Source: an uncultured Oscillospiraceae bacterium
GTDB lineage: Bacteria > Bacillota > Clostridia > Oscillospirales > Oscillospiraceae
Reading direction: 5' to 3'
Length of the DNA stretch: 64,000 nt
NCBI GenBank assembly: GCA_934573855.1
Contig: CAKTMF010000004.1
Coordinates: 144,138 to 208,137, forward strand
Positions 8,286 to 16,055 of this stretch are shown here, piece by piece (position 1 is the first letter of the stretch; every line of letters begins with the position of its first letter). A program made the translations under genes and the position numbers. The notes below the pieces were generated by a model. The model had not been told where the DNA came from. It ran no database searches and worked only from the letters and a program-made list of their open reading frames with translations.

Positions 8286-9380
8286 TCAGTACTTGTTGTT
8301 GCCGAGGGAATCGAGATACATCTTCACCATCATCGCCACCTTGAAAACGATGGCGTGGTCAAACTCACGCAGGTCGAGGCCGGTGAGCTTCTTGATCTTC
8401 TCGAGACGGTAGACCAGCGTGTTGCGGTGGACGTACAGCTTGCGTGAGGTCTCGGAGACGTTGAGGTTGTTCTCGAAGAACTTGTTGATGGTCTCGAGCG
8501 TGTCCTCGTCGAGCGTTTCGAGAGGGTTCTTCTTGAACACCTCGTTGAGGAACATCTCGCAAAGGGTGGTGGGGAGCTGATAGATGATACGTCCCAGACC
8601 GAGATTCTCGTAGTTTATAATGCTCTTGTCGCTCTCGAACACGCGGCCGACGTCGATGGCCACCTGAGATTCCTTGTACCTGTCGGCAAGCTCGCGCAGA
8701 TGGCGCGCAACGGTGCTTATGCCGATAACGCAGCCTATGCCCAGCTCCTCGCGCAGGGTCGTCTCGACGCCGCGGGCGGTCTTGAACGCCTCGTCATGGT
8801 ATTCGGCGGAGGCAAGAGTCTTGACGATGACGATGTCGCTCTCGTTCATGCTCAGGACGAAATCACGCTGCTTCTCGGGGAAGAGGCGCTGGATGGCCTC
8901 GACGGCGGCGACGTCGGAATTTTCGGTCTGACGCACCAGCAGGACGATACGCGGCTCGTCGGTTATGAAATGAAGCTCCTTGGCGCGTACATATACGTCG
9001 CCCGGGAGGATGTTGTCGGAAATGATGTTTTTGACGAAGGCGGCCTTATTGTGCTTTTCCTCGTAATTGTTCTTCGCCTCGTTGAAGGCGACGGCCACGA
9101 TGGCGCAGATGGTTTTTGCGAAGGAGTCGCTGCCCTCGACAAAGGCGGTGTAGCCATACTTCGCGCTGCCGGAGGACAGCGGGCAGAAGGTTCTTACCGG
9201 TGTGGTGACCTCCTGAGTCATATTTTCAAAGTCGTAAATGTGGAAGTCATCGAGCCTTGAGCCGATCATTGCAAGCTCGCTGCTCGCGACGACGAAGCCC
9301 TGCTCGTCCACAACGCCGATAGTCCTGTCGATCGAGTCTTTCATCTGGATGATAACATTCTGAAAAATCCTGCTGGACAT
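8286..9380 (-). CDS. PucR/CdaR-family transcriptional regulator
   Basis: 364-residue DNA-binding regulator. The N-terminal part (GVVDEQGFVVASSELAMIG) resembles the sugar-diacid-recognition/PAS-like region of CdaR proteins; a GGDEF-like middle region follows; the C-terminal PucR helix-turn-helix is clear (NLNVSETSRKLYVHRNTLVYRLEKIKKLTG). The frame is open 19 codons further upstream, but ATG 9380 has GGGAGGAAGG at ideal spacing and is chosen. A good promoter lies at 9450-9478. Its targets are not evident; the next genes are ftsEX, and such regulators often act on their own promoter or on carbon-use genes elsewhere. Confidence 0.85.
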   Translation of the reverse strand: MSSRIFQNVIIQMKDSIDRTIGVVDEQGFVVASSELAMIGSRLDDFHIYDFENMTQEVTTPVRTFCPLSSGSAKYGYTAFVEGSDSFAKTICAIVAVAFNEAKNNYEEKHNKAAFVKNIISDNILPGDVYVRAKELHFITDEPRIVLLVRQTENSDVAAVEAIQRLFPEKQRDFVLSMNESDIVIVKTLASAEYHDEAFKTARGVETTLREELGIGCVIGISTVARHLRELADRYKESQVAIDVGRVFESDKSIINYENLGLGRIIYQLPTTLCEMFLNEVFKKNPLETLDEDTLETINKFFENNLNVSETSRKLYVHRNTLVYRLEKIKKLTGLDLREFDHAIVFKVAMMVKMYLDSLGNNKY

Positions 9381-9449
9381 AAACCTTCCTCCCGTTCGTT
9401 GTGCCGGATCACTGTATGATGTATTTATGCACAACACCCTCTAAGGAAC

Positions 9450-9478
9450 ATAATAACTCAAGCTCTTGTAATTTTCAA
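9450..9478 (-). promoter_or_regulatory. Promoter of the PucR-family regulator
   Basis: TTGAAA (9473-9478), 17-base spacer, TATTAT (9450-9455) on the minus strand, giving a leader of about 60 bases before the ATG at 9380. Confidence 0.65.
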
Positions 9479-9562
9479 TAGAAAACGTCATGTTATTTTG
9501 TGAACTTTTATGAGTTTGTGTCCTTAACGCTCAAAAAAGGCCCGGCTTTTTTGGCGGATTTT

Positions 9563-10306
9563 TCACTTTTTGCCAACAGCGGCATTTATCGTCCCGCCGC
9601 CTCCGAACACTTTCATCGCTTCGCTTTGTGCAAGTTCACGATACTCCCCGGGAGCAAGCGTACCGTCGAGCGAGAGCGCCCCGACAGAGAGGCGCCGAAG
9701 CTCCAGAACGGGCTTTCCGCGTGAGGCGAGCATGCGTCTTACCTGATGATACTTGCCCTCCATCACCGTCACGAGGCAGCGGCCCTCCCCCGTCCGCTCA
9801 AGAACGGCGGGAAGGCAGTGCGTACCGTCCCTGAGGACGATCCCCTCGGCAAAGGCGGACACGTCAGCCTCCGTAACGTCACCGTCCACCCTTGCATAAT
9901 ATATTTTTTCGACCTCGTATCTCGGCGAAATCACCCGATGGGCGAACACGCCGTCGTCGGTCAGCAGCAGAAGCCCGCTCGTATCCTTATCGAGCCTGCC
10001 CACGGGGAACAGCCCCATGCGGCGCTCCTCGGGGGTCATGAGGTCGAGGACCGTTTTCTGCTTTTTGTCCTCTGTCGCTGTCAGGACGCCGGCCGGCTTA
10101 TCCATCATATAATAACGGTATCTCCTGTAGCTGAGCGCCTCTCCGTCGAGCGCGACGGCATTCTCCTCCGGGTCTATCTTCGCTTCCGGCTGGGAAACGG
10201 CCGCGCCGTCCACGGTGACTCGCCCGGCTCTGATGATATCCTTCAGCTCTTTTCGGCTCGCGATACCCATATCCGACAGAAATTTATCCAGTCTCATACG
10301 CGGCAT
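9563..10306 (-). CDS. RsuA/RluB-family pseudouridine synthase
   Basis: 247-residue rRNA pseudouridine synthase. An N-terminal S4 RNA-binding domain (MRLDKFLSDMGIASRKELKDII) is followed by the catalytic domain with the active-site aspartate in FPVGRLDKDTSGLLLLT. KYHQVRRMLAS is the conserved C-terminal motif. The size and the S4 domain favour RsuA (16S U516) or RluB (23S U2605) type; the two cannot be told apart with confidence by eye. GGAGGT precedes the ATG. It is transcribed alone. Confidence 0.92.
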   Translation of the reverse strand: MPRMRLDKFLSDMGIASRKELKDIIRAGRVTVDGAAVSQPEAKIDPEENAVALDGEALSYRRYRYYMMDKPAGVLTATEDKKQKTVLDLMTPEERRMGLFPVGRLDKDTSGLLLLTDDGVFAHRVISPRYEVEKIYYARVDGDVTEADVSAFAEGIVLRDGTHCLPAVLERTGEGRCLVTVMEGKYHQVRRMLASRGKPVLELRRLSVGALSLDGTLAPGEYRELAQSEAMKVFGGGGTINAAVGKK

Positions 10307-10387
10307 GATACATACCTCCGGCGCGTTTTTCTTATTATATCATACTTCCGCCTCCTTTTGAATAGCCTGTTCATGAGGTGAGGGAAA

Positions 10388-10837
10388 ATGCTTGGAAAGA
10401 GTTCCGCATTCACGAGAAAAAAAGCCGTCACATGGGTGGTCGCCGCCGCGGCGGTCATCATACTGGTGATCATACTGCGATGGGTCTCCGCGCAGAGTAC
10501 GGATGCTTCGACGACGGAGGGTCGGGAAAAGTTCCTCAACTCGCTCGGCTGGGAAATAGACGTCAGCACGGAGGAGTACCGCACAGTCCTAATACCCGAG
10601 AAGTTCACGGGGGTCCTCGAGAGCTACGCGAAAATGCAGACCGAGCAGGGCTATGAGCTTCAGAAATACTGCGGAAAAAGCTGCGGGCAGTACACCTACA
10701 CGGTGACGAATTACCCCAACTGCGAGGACACGGTCCTTGTGACGCTCTACGTCTGCGGCAGGGAGGTCATAGCCGGAGACATACACACGACGTCGCTCGA
10801 CGGCTTTATGCACGGGCTGAAAATGAAAAAGCCGTGA
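10388..10837 (+). CDS. DUF4830-type membrane-anchored protein
   Basis: 149 residues with one N-terminal membrane segment (about 13-33) and an outside domain. The pattern FLNSLGWEI, then VLIPEKF, QGYELQKYCGK, YTYTVTNYP and VIAGDI matches what I recall of DUF4830, a small extracytoplasmic domain of unknown function in Clostridia. GAGGTGA precedes the ATG. It stands alone, ending in a good terminator. No function is proposed. Confidence 0.75.
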   Translation: MLGKSSAFTRKKAVTWVVAAAAVIILVIILRWVSAQSTDASTTEGREKFLNSLGWEIDVSTEEYRTVLIPEKFTGVLESYAKMQTEQGYELQKYCGKSCGQYTYTVTNYPNCEDTVLVTLYVCGREVIAGDIHTTSLDGFMHGLKMKKP

Positions 10838-10856
10838 TCCCCCGCCGCTCCGTCCG

Positions 10857-10886
10857 CGCCCGGCCCTTGTCGGTCGGGCGTTTTTT
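10857..10886 (+). terminator. Terminator of the DUF4830 gene
   Basis: CGCCCGGCC pairs with GGTCGGGCG (one wobble), followed at once by six T. Confidence 0.8.
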
Positions 10887-10892
10887 ATGTGG

Positions 10893-10921
10893 TGGACTTT
10901 TCGGCGGCTTTCTGCTATACT
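10893..10921 (+). promoter_or_regulatory. Promoter of the PAP2-like gene
   Basis: TGGACT (10893-10898), 17-base spacer, TATACT (10916-10921), 43 bases before the ATG of the downstream gene. Confidence 0.65.
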
Positions 10922-10964
10922 CCGAGTCGTACAGATATGAATTTGCGATACGGAGGTAATCAGC

Positions 10965-11555
10965 ATGCGCTTCAAGGATGTTTTGGCCAAAACGATAAGA
11001 GTGATATCGGTCCCGCCGGTCATGGTCACATCGCTCATTCTTATCCTTGCCTTTAACAAGGACGGGATCTTCAGAAGCACCTCCGAGGTCGTCATTTCGA
11101 TACTTTTGCTCGGCTTTGTGCCTGTTCTCGCCTACGGGCTGCAGAAAATACTTCCCGGGTACAAGGGCCAGGGCAGAAAGGGTCAGCGAAAGCTCGCCTT
11201 TATCACGAGCATAATCGGCTACACCTGCGCGCTCATCTGGGCGTTCGCGGCGGGCGTGAACATCTCGCTGCTCTTCATCTGCTCGACTTACTTTTTCTCC
11301 GTCGTGCTGCTGACCGTATGCAACAAGGGCTTCCATTACCGGGCGAGCGGACACGCGTGCAGCTTCACGGGGCCGCTGGTGCTGCTGGTTTATTTCTTCG
11401 GTCTTAAGATCCTTGTCCCGTGTCTTGTTATCGCGGGGCTGATCGTCTGGTCCTCGATATACCTCAAGCGGCACACGCTCAAGGAGCTTGTGGGCGGGAT
11501 GGTCTCGTGCCTGCTGGCGTTCGGTCTGTCGATGATACTGACGTCGTTTCTCTGA
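10965..11555 (+). CDS. PAP2-like integral membrane protein with altered motifs
   Basis: 196 residues, five to six membrane segments. RASGHAC (about 128-134) resembles motif 2 of the PAP2 phosphatases (PSGH), and SSIYLKRHTLKELVGG resembles motif 3 (SR-x5-H-x3-D), keeping the histidine but with Ser in place of Arg and Glu in place of Asp. Such proteins dephosphorylate lipid phosphates or isoprenyl diphosphates in the membrane. The changed residues leave it open whether this one is active. Own promoter and a strong terminator, so it is a single-gene unit. An AGGAGG-like GGAGGTAA stands before the ATG. Confidence 0.65.
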   Translation: MRFKDVLAKTIRVISVPPVMVTSLILILAFNKDGIFRSTSEVVISILLLGFVPVLAYGLQKILPGYKGQGRKGQRKLAFITSIIGYTCALIWAFAAGVNISLLFICSTYFFSVVLLTVCNKGFHYRASGHACSFTGPLVLLVYFFGLKILVPCLVIAGLIVWSSIYLKRHTLKELVGGMVSCLLAFGLSMILTSFL

Positions 11556-11579
11556 TACTCCGCTCCCCGGCGCATAAAA

Positions 11580-11617
11580 CAGCCCCGGCCTGCAGCATAC
11601 AGGCCGGGGCTGTTTTT
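11580..11617 (+). terminator. Strong terminator, possibly bidirectional
   Basis: CAGCCCCGGCCTG and its exact complement around a 7-base loop, followed by TTTTT; on the minus strand it is followed by TTTT as well. It separates the plus-strand PAP2-like gene from the minus-strand dehydratase operon. Confidence 0.85.
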
Positions 11618-11632
11618 CAATTTTCATTCAAA

Positions 11633-11803
11633 TCAGACGTACTGCTTGCGCGGCATCCTGTCATAATGCCGGAGCAGGATAGGCTCCACGAATTTGGACA
11701 TGAATTTCATGTCGAGGTTGAATATGTAGATTACAAAGGTCAGCACAAACGCGCCAACGGCGCCGAGTACGGCGTACAGGAATATCTTCAGGGCTTTAGT
11801 CAT
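11633..11803 (-). CDS. 56-residue single-pass membrane protein in the dehydratase operon
   Basis: The minus strand encodes 56 residues starting MTKALKIFLYAVLGAVG and ending RMPRKQYV. A hydrophobic segment (about 6-28) is followed by an amphipathic, basic tail. AAAGGAG sits eight bases before the ATG, and an earlier ATG six bases up is closed by a stop after two codons. It lies 12 bases after the stop of the dehydratase subunit and before the terminator, so it is the last gene of that operon. I do not recognise a family. A membrane anchor or accessory factor for the dehydratase, or an unrelated small transporter subunit, are both possible. Confidence 0.75.
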   Translation of the reverse strand: MTKALKIFLYAVLGAVGAFVLTFVIYIFNLDMKFMSKFVEPILLRHYDRMPRKQYV

Positions 11804-11815
11804 ATCATTTCTCCT

Positions 11816-13396
11816 TTACCATGCGTTCTCGTCGGGCAGAAATTCAATGGAGGGGTCGAGCGGCTCCTCGCGCATGACGGTGCGCATATAGTTGCTGAAC
11901 TGGTCGCGTATCGCCTGCCTTGTGTATACGCGCGGGTCGCACAGGTCGTGCGTTACCCACACGAGGTGTATGCCGCGCTCGCGCGCCTGCTCCTCGAACT
12001 GGCCGTGCATGCCGACCAGCGCCTTGCAGGACATATGCTCCCACATCATAACCATATCGGCATGCATTCTCTCGCAGAACTCCCACAGCTCGTCGACAAG
12101 CACCTTGTAGCCGCCGTGAGTGCGGTTTCGCATTATCATGTTCTCGTTGAGCCACGCCATGTCGTAATATGCCCGCTCGCGGTTCTCGGGGGTGTCCTCC
12201 TCGGCTATCTCCTGATCTATGACCATGGAGAGCATATCCGTCAGCGGCACGACGCCCCAGCAGTGTATCATCCAGTTGAGCATGTCGATGGTGTACTGCG
12301 GCTGCACGCCCCAGACGATACAGCGGTGGCGGTACTCGGGAGCCATCATGGTCCTGTTCTCGTAGCCCTGCCGGACGAGCTTCATTATCTTGTCGTCGAT
12401 GGGCGGGAACAGCGCCGAGCGGCCGCAGTTTCCCATATAGTTAGTGTCGTTATAGAGCGAAAAGACACAGCCGACGAACTGCGGGTACGGCGTGGAGTTG
12501 ATCTCCAGCCACTCCCAGCGGTTGCGTGTGGTCTGGTTGACGCGCTTTGCACACTCGAAGTACGCGTCCCAGTTCCACTTTGCCCCGGTCTTTTCCTCTA
12601 TCCACTTTATGGTATCCTTCATGTCCTGCGCGGCATAATCCTGTACGTCGGCCTCCTTATGGCGCATGGGGGCGACGAGCTGGTGCGTGGGGATACCGTA
12701 TTCGCGCTCGAGGCGCTTGGCGATGATACCGTTGCCCATGAGAGAGCCGTCGCAGGTAGTGTTGACCTGCACGGCGCACCTGCCGAGGACGGCGAAGTCG
12801 TCGTCGATGGATATGCCGGCCTCTGCCTCGGGCATGGGGCAGACGTCGCCGGGTATGCCGTGCTCCTGCGCCACGTCGAGATAGTGGGTGGTGGAATACT
12901 GGTTGAGGAGGTTGGCGGAGAACATGGTGGGTATCTCGCGGAGGATGGCCTTGAGGTCGGGAAAGCCCATCATGAATGCCGTCATGGCGTTCTCGTCGGT
13001 GAGGACGCACCTGTCGGAAAACTTTTTGTCGTTGCCGGTGCGTCTGTCGCCGCGCAAGGTATCTCTTATGCAGGTGGCGACGTCCTTGACGACGAAGTCC
13101 ATGGCGGTGTGGGTAATGCGAAGCGGCTCGTCGCGCAGCCCCATCGTGAACTTGTCGAGCATATGGGGGACGGCAAGATAATTCGCCATCCAGCGGTAGC
13201 GGAACATTCCCTTCGCGCAGCCGCGGCTGGTGGTGACACGGAACATTATGCTCCACAGATACAGCCAGCGGGTGTAGTCGTAGAGCGTATCCCTGAGTCC
13301 GCGCCACTCGCGGCGTTTGCGGACCTTTTCGCCGTTAAAGAGGACTCCCAGCTCCTTATCGCCGGGTCTGAGCCTGTCGTTTTTGACCAGCGCCAT
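11816..13396 (-). CDS. 2-hydroxyacyl-CoA dehydratase, large subunit-like
   Basis: 526 residues of the HgdA/HgdB-FldB/FldC-BcrC/BcrB family. These oxygen-sensitive cytoplasmic enzymes hold a [4Fe-4S] cluster bound by cysteines and remove water from (R)-2-hydroxyacyl-CoA after one-electron activation. Candidate ligands include the cysteines in TSRGCAKGM and TTCDGSLMGN, and MWEHMSCKALVG has the family's C-terminal pattern. At 526 residues it is longer than the usual 400-480. Its start overlaps the stop of the partner gene (TAATG), so the subunits are coupled. No ATPase activator of the HgdC/FldI type is present in the window. Substrate is unknown; it could also be a benzoyl-CoA-reductase relative. 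Confidence 0.85.
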   Translation of the reverse strand: MALVKNDRLRPGDKELGVLFNGEKVRKRREWRGLRDTLYDYTRWLYLWSIMFRVTTSRGCAKGMFRYRWMANYLAVPHMLDKFTMGLRDEPLRITHTAMDFVVKDVATCIRDTLRGDRRTGNDKKFSDRCVLTDENAMTAFMMGFPDLKAILREIPTMFSANLLNQYSTTHYLDVAQEHGIPGDVCPMPEAEAGISIDDDFAVLGRCAVQVNTTCDGSLMGNGIIAKRLEREYGIPTHQLVAPMRHKEADVQDYAAQDMKDTIKWIEEKTGAKWNWDAYFECAKRVNQTTRNRWEWLEINSTPYPQFVGCVFSLYNDTNYMGNCGRSALFPPIDDKIMKLVRQGYENRTMMAPEYRHRCIVWGVQPQYTIDMLNWMIHCWGVVPLTDMLSMVIDQEIAEEDTPENRERAYYDMAWLNENMIMRNRTHGGYKVLVDELWEFCERMHADMVMMWEHMSCKALVGMHGQFEEQARERGIHLVWVTHDLCDPRVYTRQAIRDQFSNYMRTVMREEPLDPSIEFLPDENAW

Positions 13397-14592
13397 TACT
13401 TGTCGCCTCCCTGTATTCTCTTGATCTCAATGCTCTCGACAAAGGCTTGTATGCGGGTGCGCACCTGACCGATGGAGGAACTGACATTGTAGGGTCTGTC
13501 CAGACTGAGGACGGGGAAGCCGTAGTCGTCGTGCAGCATCGTCGTCCCCATGAGCCGCTCATACGCCCACGGATCGCAGAATTTGACCTGCTGGTAGACT
13601 ATGCCGTCGGCCCCGTACTCCTTCGCTATGTCGTTGACGTACTGCTTGCGGCCGTAGACCTTTTCCATGTTCATCGTGCGGGGACACTGACCGCGCATGA
13701 CGTAGGCACGGCAGACCTGAGTGAGTGCGTCCTCATCGTCGCGCAGCTCGATCGGGTCGCGCCCCGGCATGGAACCGAAGCAGAAGCGGTCGGCGCAGAC
13801 ATACGCCCCGGTCTCCTCGAGGAGCTTTATGAAGGCGCTGTCGTCTATCTCGGAGCCGACGAGGGCTATACGCGCGCGGTAGGGCTTTATGTCGGGCTCA
13901 CGGCTCCGTATCTCCTCGAGCGTCTCCTCAAGCTTGTCGATGATAAGGTACTTGGGACACATATATGTAGCGAGGGTGAGGACGTGGAACTCGTAGCCCG
14001 TCACGCGCGGGCGTTCATCCTTGCGAAATTCGCCGATCTCGCGGATGACGCGGCAGACGCGGTTATGCTCCCTGACAGCCTCGCGGATGGCGGCGTCGGA
14101 AACGTCAACGCCGTATTTTTCGTGCAGCGGCCTGAGAATGTGGTTTTTGCACTGGAGGACAAGGAGGTTCACGCCGTTCTCGTCGGCCTTGAGCGGGATC
14201 TCCATATACTCGTGGAAGAACTTGTCGTTGCCCTTCCCCATGGTCTTGAGCAGTTCCATGTTCTCGACGCAGCGATTAATCATCGTGCAGCCGTCCGGCG
14301 CGATAACGCAGTCGGCAAAGTTGAAGCCGCCCTCGATCGCGCGCTCGAGCAGCGCACGGCTCGTCTCGCAGAGAAAGCTCGTCATGTAGTAGGTCGCGAT
14401 GTCCATCGAGCCGGTGTTGGGCGCGGACAGACGAATGGAGAATGCGCCGCCGACATTGAAAAGAGGCTCCGGAGTGTTCTCGCACACGAACGCGCAGCAG
14501 ACCTTCCCCTCCTCCTTTGCCTTGGTGATGAGATCGTTATTTGAGGTGCGAAGCAGATCTTCAAAGTATTGGAGATATTTCAAATCTCGCAT
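13396..14592 (-). CDS. 2-hydroxyacyl-CoA dehydratase, second subunit
   Basis: 398 residues of the same family as the next gene and the first gene of the operon. Conserved features include VCENTPEPLF near the N-terminus, the cysteines in FADCVIAPDGCTMINR, and VKFCDPWAYE near the C-terminus, the last being a typical cluster ligand region. With the partner it should form the dehydratase heterodimer that acts in amino-acid fermentation (for example phenyllactyl-, 2-hydroxyglutaryl- or lactoyl-CoA). A strong promoter lies upstream at 14659-14687. Confidence 0.88.
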   Translation of the reverse strand: MRDLKYLQYFEDLLRTSNNDLITKAKEEGKVCCAFVCENTPEPLFNVGGAFSIRLSAPNTGSMDIATYYMTSFLCETSRALLERAIEGGFNFADCVIAPDGCTMINRCVENMELLKTMGKGNDKFFHEYMEIPLKADENGVNLLVLQCKNHILRPLHEKYGVDVSDAAIREAVREHNRVCRVIREIGEFRKDERPRVTGYEFHVLTLATYMCPKYLIIDKLEETLEEIRSREPDIKPYRARIALVGSEIDDSAFIKLLEETGAYVCADRFCFGSMPGRDPIELRDDEDALTQVCRAYVMRGQCPRTMNMEKVYGRKQYVNDIAKEYGADGIVYQQVKFCDPWAYERLMGTTMLHDDYGFPVLSLDRPYNVSSSIGQVRTRIQAFVESIEIKRIQGGDK

Positions 14593-14658
14593 AATGTACT
14601 CCCCCCGTTCTTTTTACTTTCGCCCACTGGGGGCGGACGTCCGTAACAGATCGTTAAT

Positions 14659-14687
14659 ATTTTATCTCTTTCGGCATTTTAAGTCAA
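14659..14687 (-). promoter_or_regulatory. Promoter of the dehydratase operon
   Basis: TTGACT (14682-14687), 17-base spacer, TAAAAT (14659-14664). The leader of about 60 bases contains the palindrome CGGACGTCCG (14634-14643). The rest of the 14593-14882 gap is AT-rich, with one copy of the TTATGTAAAC motif (14816-14825) and the terminator of the next gene. Confidence 0.7.
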
Positions 14688-14842
14688 CTCGTTTATACAT
14701 ATCGTTGGCTTTATTACAGCGTATTCTCATAATATGTATAAATTCTATGCCTGAAAATGTACAATATGCCTAATACTTTTCTGTCGAAAATCGTATTCGG
14801 GGGAGGCCTTATATATTATGTAAACCTAACTGGCAGCAAAAT

Positions 14843-14866
14843 ACCGGCCGGATGACTCCGGCCGGT
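14843..14866 (-). terminator. Terminator of the AI-2E-family gene
   Basis: ACCGGCCGG and its exact complement, 6-base loop, followed on the minus strand by ATTTTG; 17 bases past the stop. Confidence 0.7.
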
Positions 14867-14882
14867 AAATGTCCAAATGATT

Positions 14883-16037
14883 TCATTGTGCGTTTTCGCC
14901 AGTTTTGAAGAAGTTTATCACGCCTTCGTTGTTCATATCGGTGATGATGGCGGCCATTATAGGCAGTCCGAAAAGCCCCAGCGCGCCGAAGAGCTTCGTC
15001 CCGACGAACATGCAGACGAGCGTAACGATGGGGCGCAGTCCGACATGCTTGCCGACGAGCTTCGGCTCGATTATCTGGCGGGCGATGACCACGACGAGGT
15101 AGAGGACGAAAAGCCCTATGCCCTTCCCGGTGTTGCCCGCGAAAAGGGTCCACGCCGACCACGGCAGCAGCACCATGCCCGAGCCGACTATCGGGAAGGC
15201 GTCGAACACCGCGATCAGCACGCCGATCAGCAGCGCGTTCTTCTGCCCGACGATGAGCAGCCCGACGGTTATCTCCGCCGCGGTGATAAGAAAGATGTAG
15301 AAATACGATCTCACGAACTCCCAGACGATACCGATGAAGGAGTCCTTTATCTCGATCACCATCTTAAGGGGCTTTGCCGGGAGATTGCGGCCGAGGAAAG
15401 CGGATATCGCGTCAAAGTCGATGGCGATGAACACCGTCGCGATAAGGCAGATGAGCGAATTGAGGAGCATGGTGGGGAGGCTTCCCGCGAGAGAGGATAC
15501 CCACACGAGTACCTTCGCGGAGAAGTCCGTCACCTTCGCGCCCACGGTACTCAGGACGTTCGGCACCGCGTTGCGCACGGTCTCAAGCACCGAGTCGTCC
15601 ACGCTCGCCGCCCACTGCTCGAGCTTCTCCAGCCCCAGCTCTATGCCCGGCTGGATGGTGCCGGAATAAAAGGCCGGGAGCTGCCGGACGATGTCCGTAC
15701 CCGTGTTGACAAGGCGGAAGCAGATTAGCGTGACTATTCCGATTATCACGACGAACAGCAGCACCACGCTGAACACCGCCGCGAAATTATGATTAAGATG
15801 AAACACCCGCTTCACCTCGTGCGTTTCGCCGTTTTCGTCCCTGACGGTCTTTGTCTCGCGGCTGAGTATCCTTGCCAGCGGACGGGAGAGCGCGGCAAAG
15901 ATGAGCGCGAGGAAAAACGGCATCACGAGATTTATGAGATATTTGAATACAAAATAGACTATCGCGATTATGACTGCCCAGAATGCGATGTTGGTTAGGA
16001 AGCGGCTCCGGGCAGCCTGTTTTTCGTTGGTGTCCAT
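14883..16037 (-). CDS. AI-2E/PerM (YtvI-like) membrane protein
   Basis: 384 residues with about eight membrane segments, two at the N-terminus, a long outside domain (about 120-210), then a C-terminal bundle containing PIVGSGMVLLPWSAW and QIIEPKLVGKHVGL, which are the family's signature regions. Members export autoinducer-2 or act in Na+/H+ exchange; in spore formers the relative YtvI is a sporulation protein, so the function here is open. Located 18 bases after the coiled-coil gene, same strand. Confidence 0.85.
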   Translation of the reverse strand: MDTNEKQAARSRFLTNIAFWAVIIAIVYFVFKYLINLVMPFFLALIFAALSRPLARILSRETKTVRDENGETHEVKRVFHLNHNFAAVFSVVLLFVVIIGIVTLICFRLVNTGTDIVRQLPAFYSGTIQPGIELGLEKLEQWAASVDDSVLETVRNAVPNVLSTVGAKVTDFSAKVLVWVSSLAGSLPTMLLNSLICLIATVFIAIDFDAISAFLGRNLPAKPLKMVIEIKDSFIGIVWEFVRSYFYIFLITAAEITVGLLIVGQKNALLIGVLIAVFDAFPIVGSGMVLLPWSAWTLFAGNTGKGIGLFVLYLVVVIARQIIEPKLVGKHVGLRPIVTLVCMFVGTKLFGALGLFGLPIMAAIITDMNNEGVINFFKTGENAQ

Positions 16038-16055
16038 GCTTGACCGACCTTTCTC

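Noticed and set aside
11420..13468. 682-residue plus-strand frame opposite the dehydratase gene
   Set aside because: Antisense shadow. The minus strand gives clear dehydratase motifs and coupled starts.
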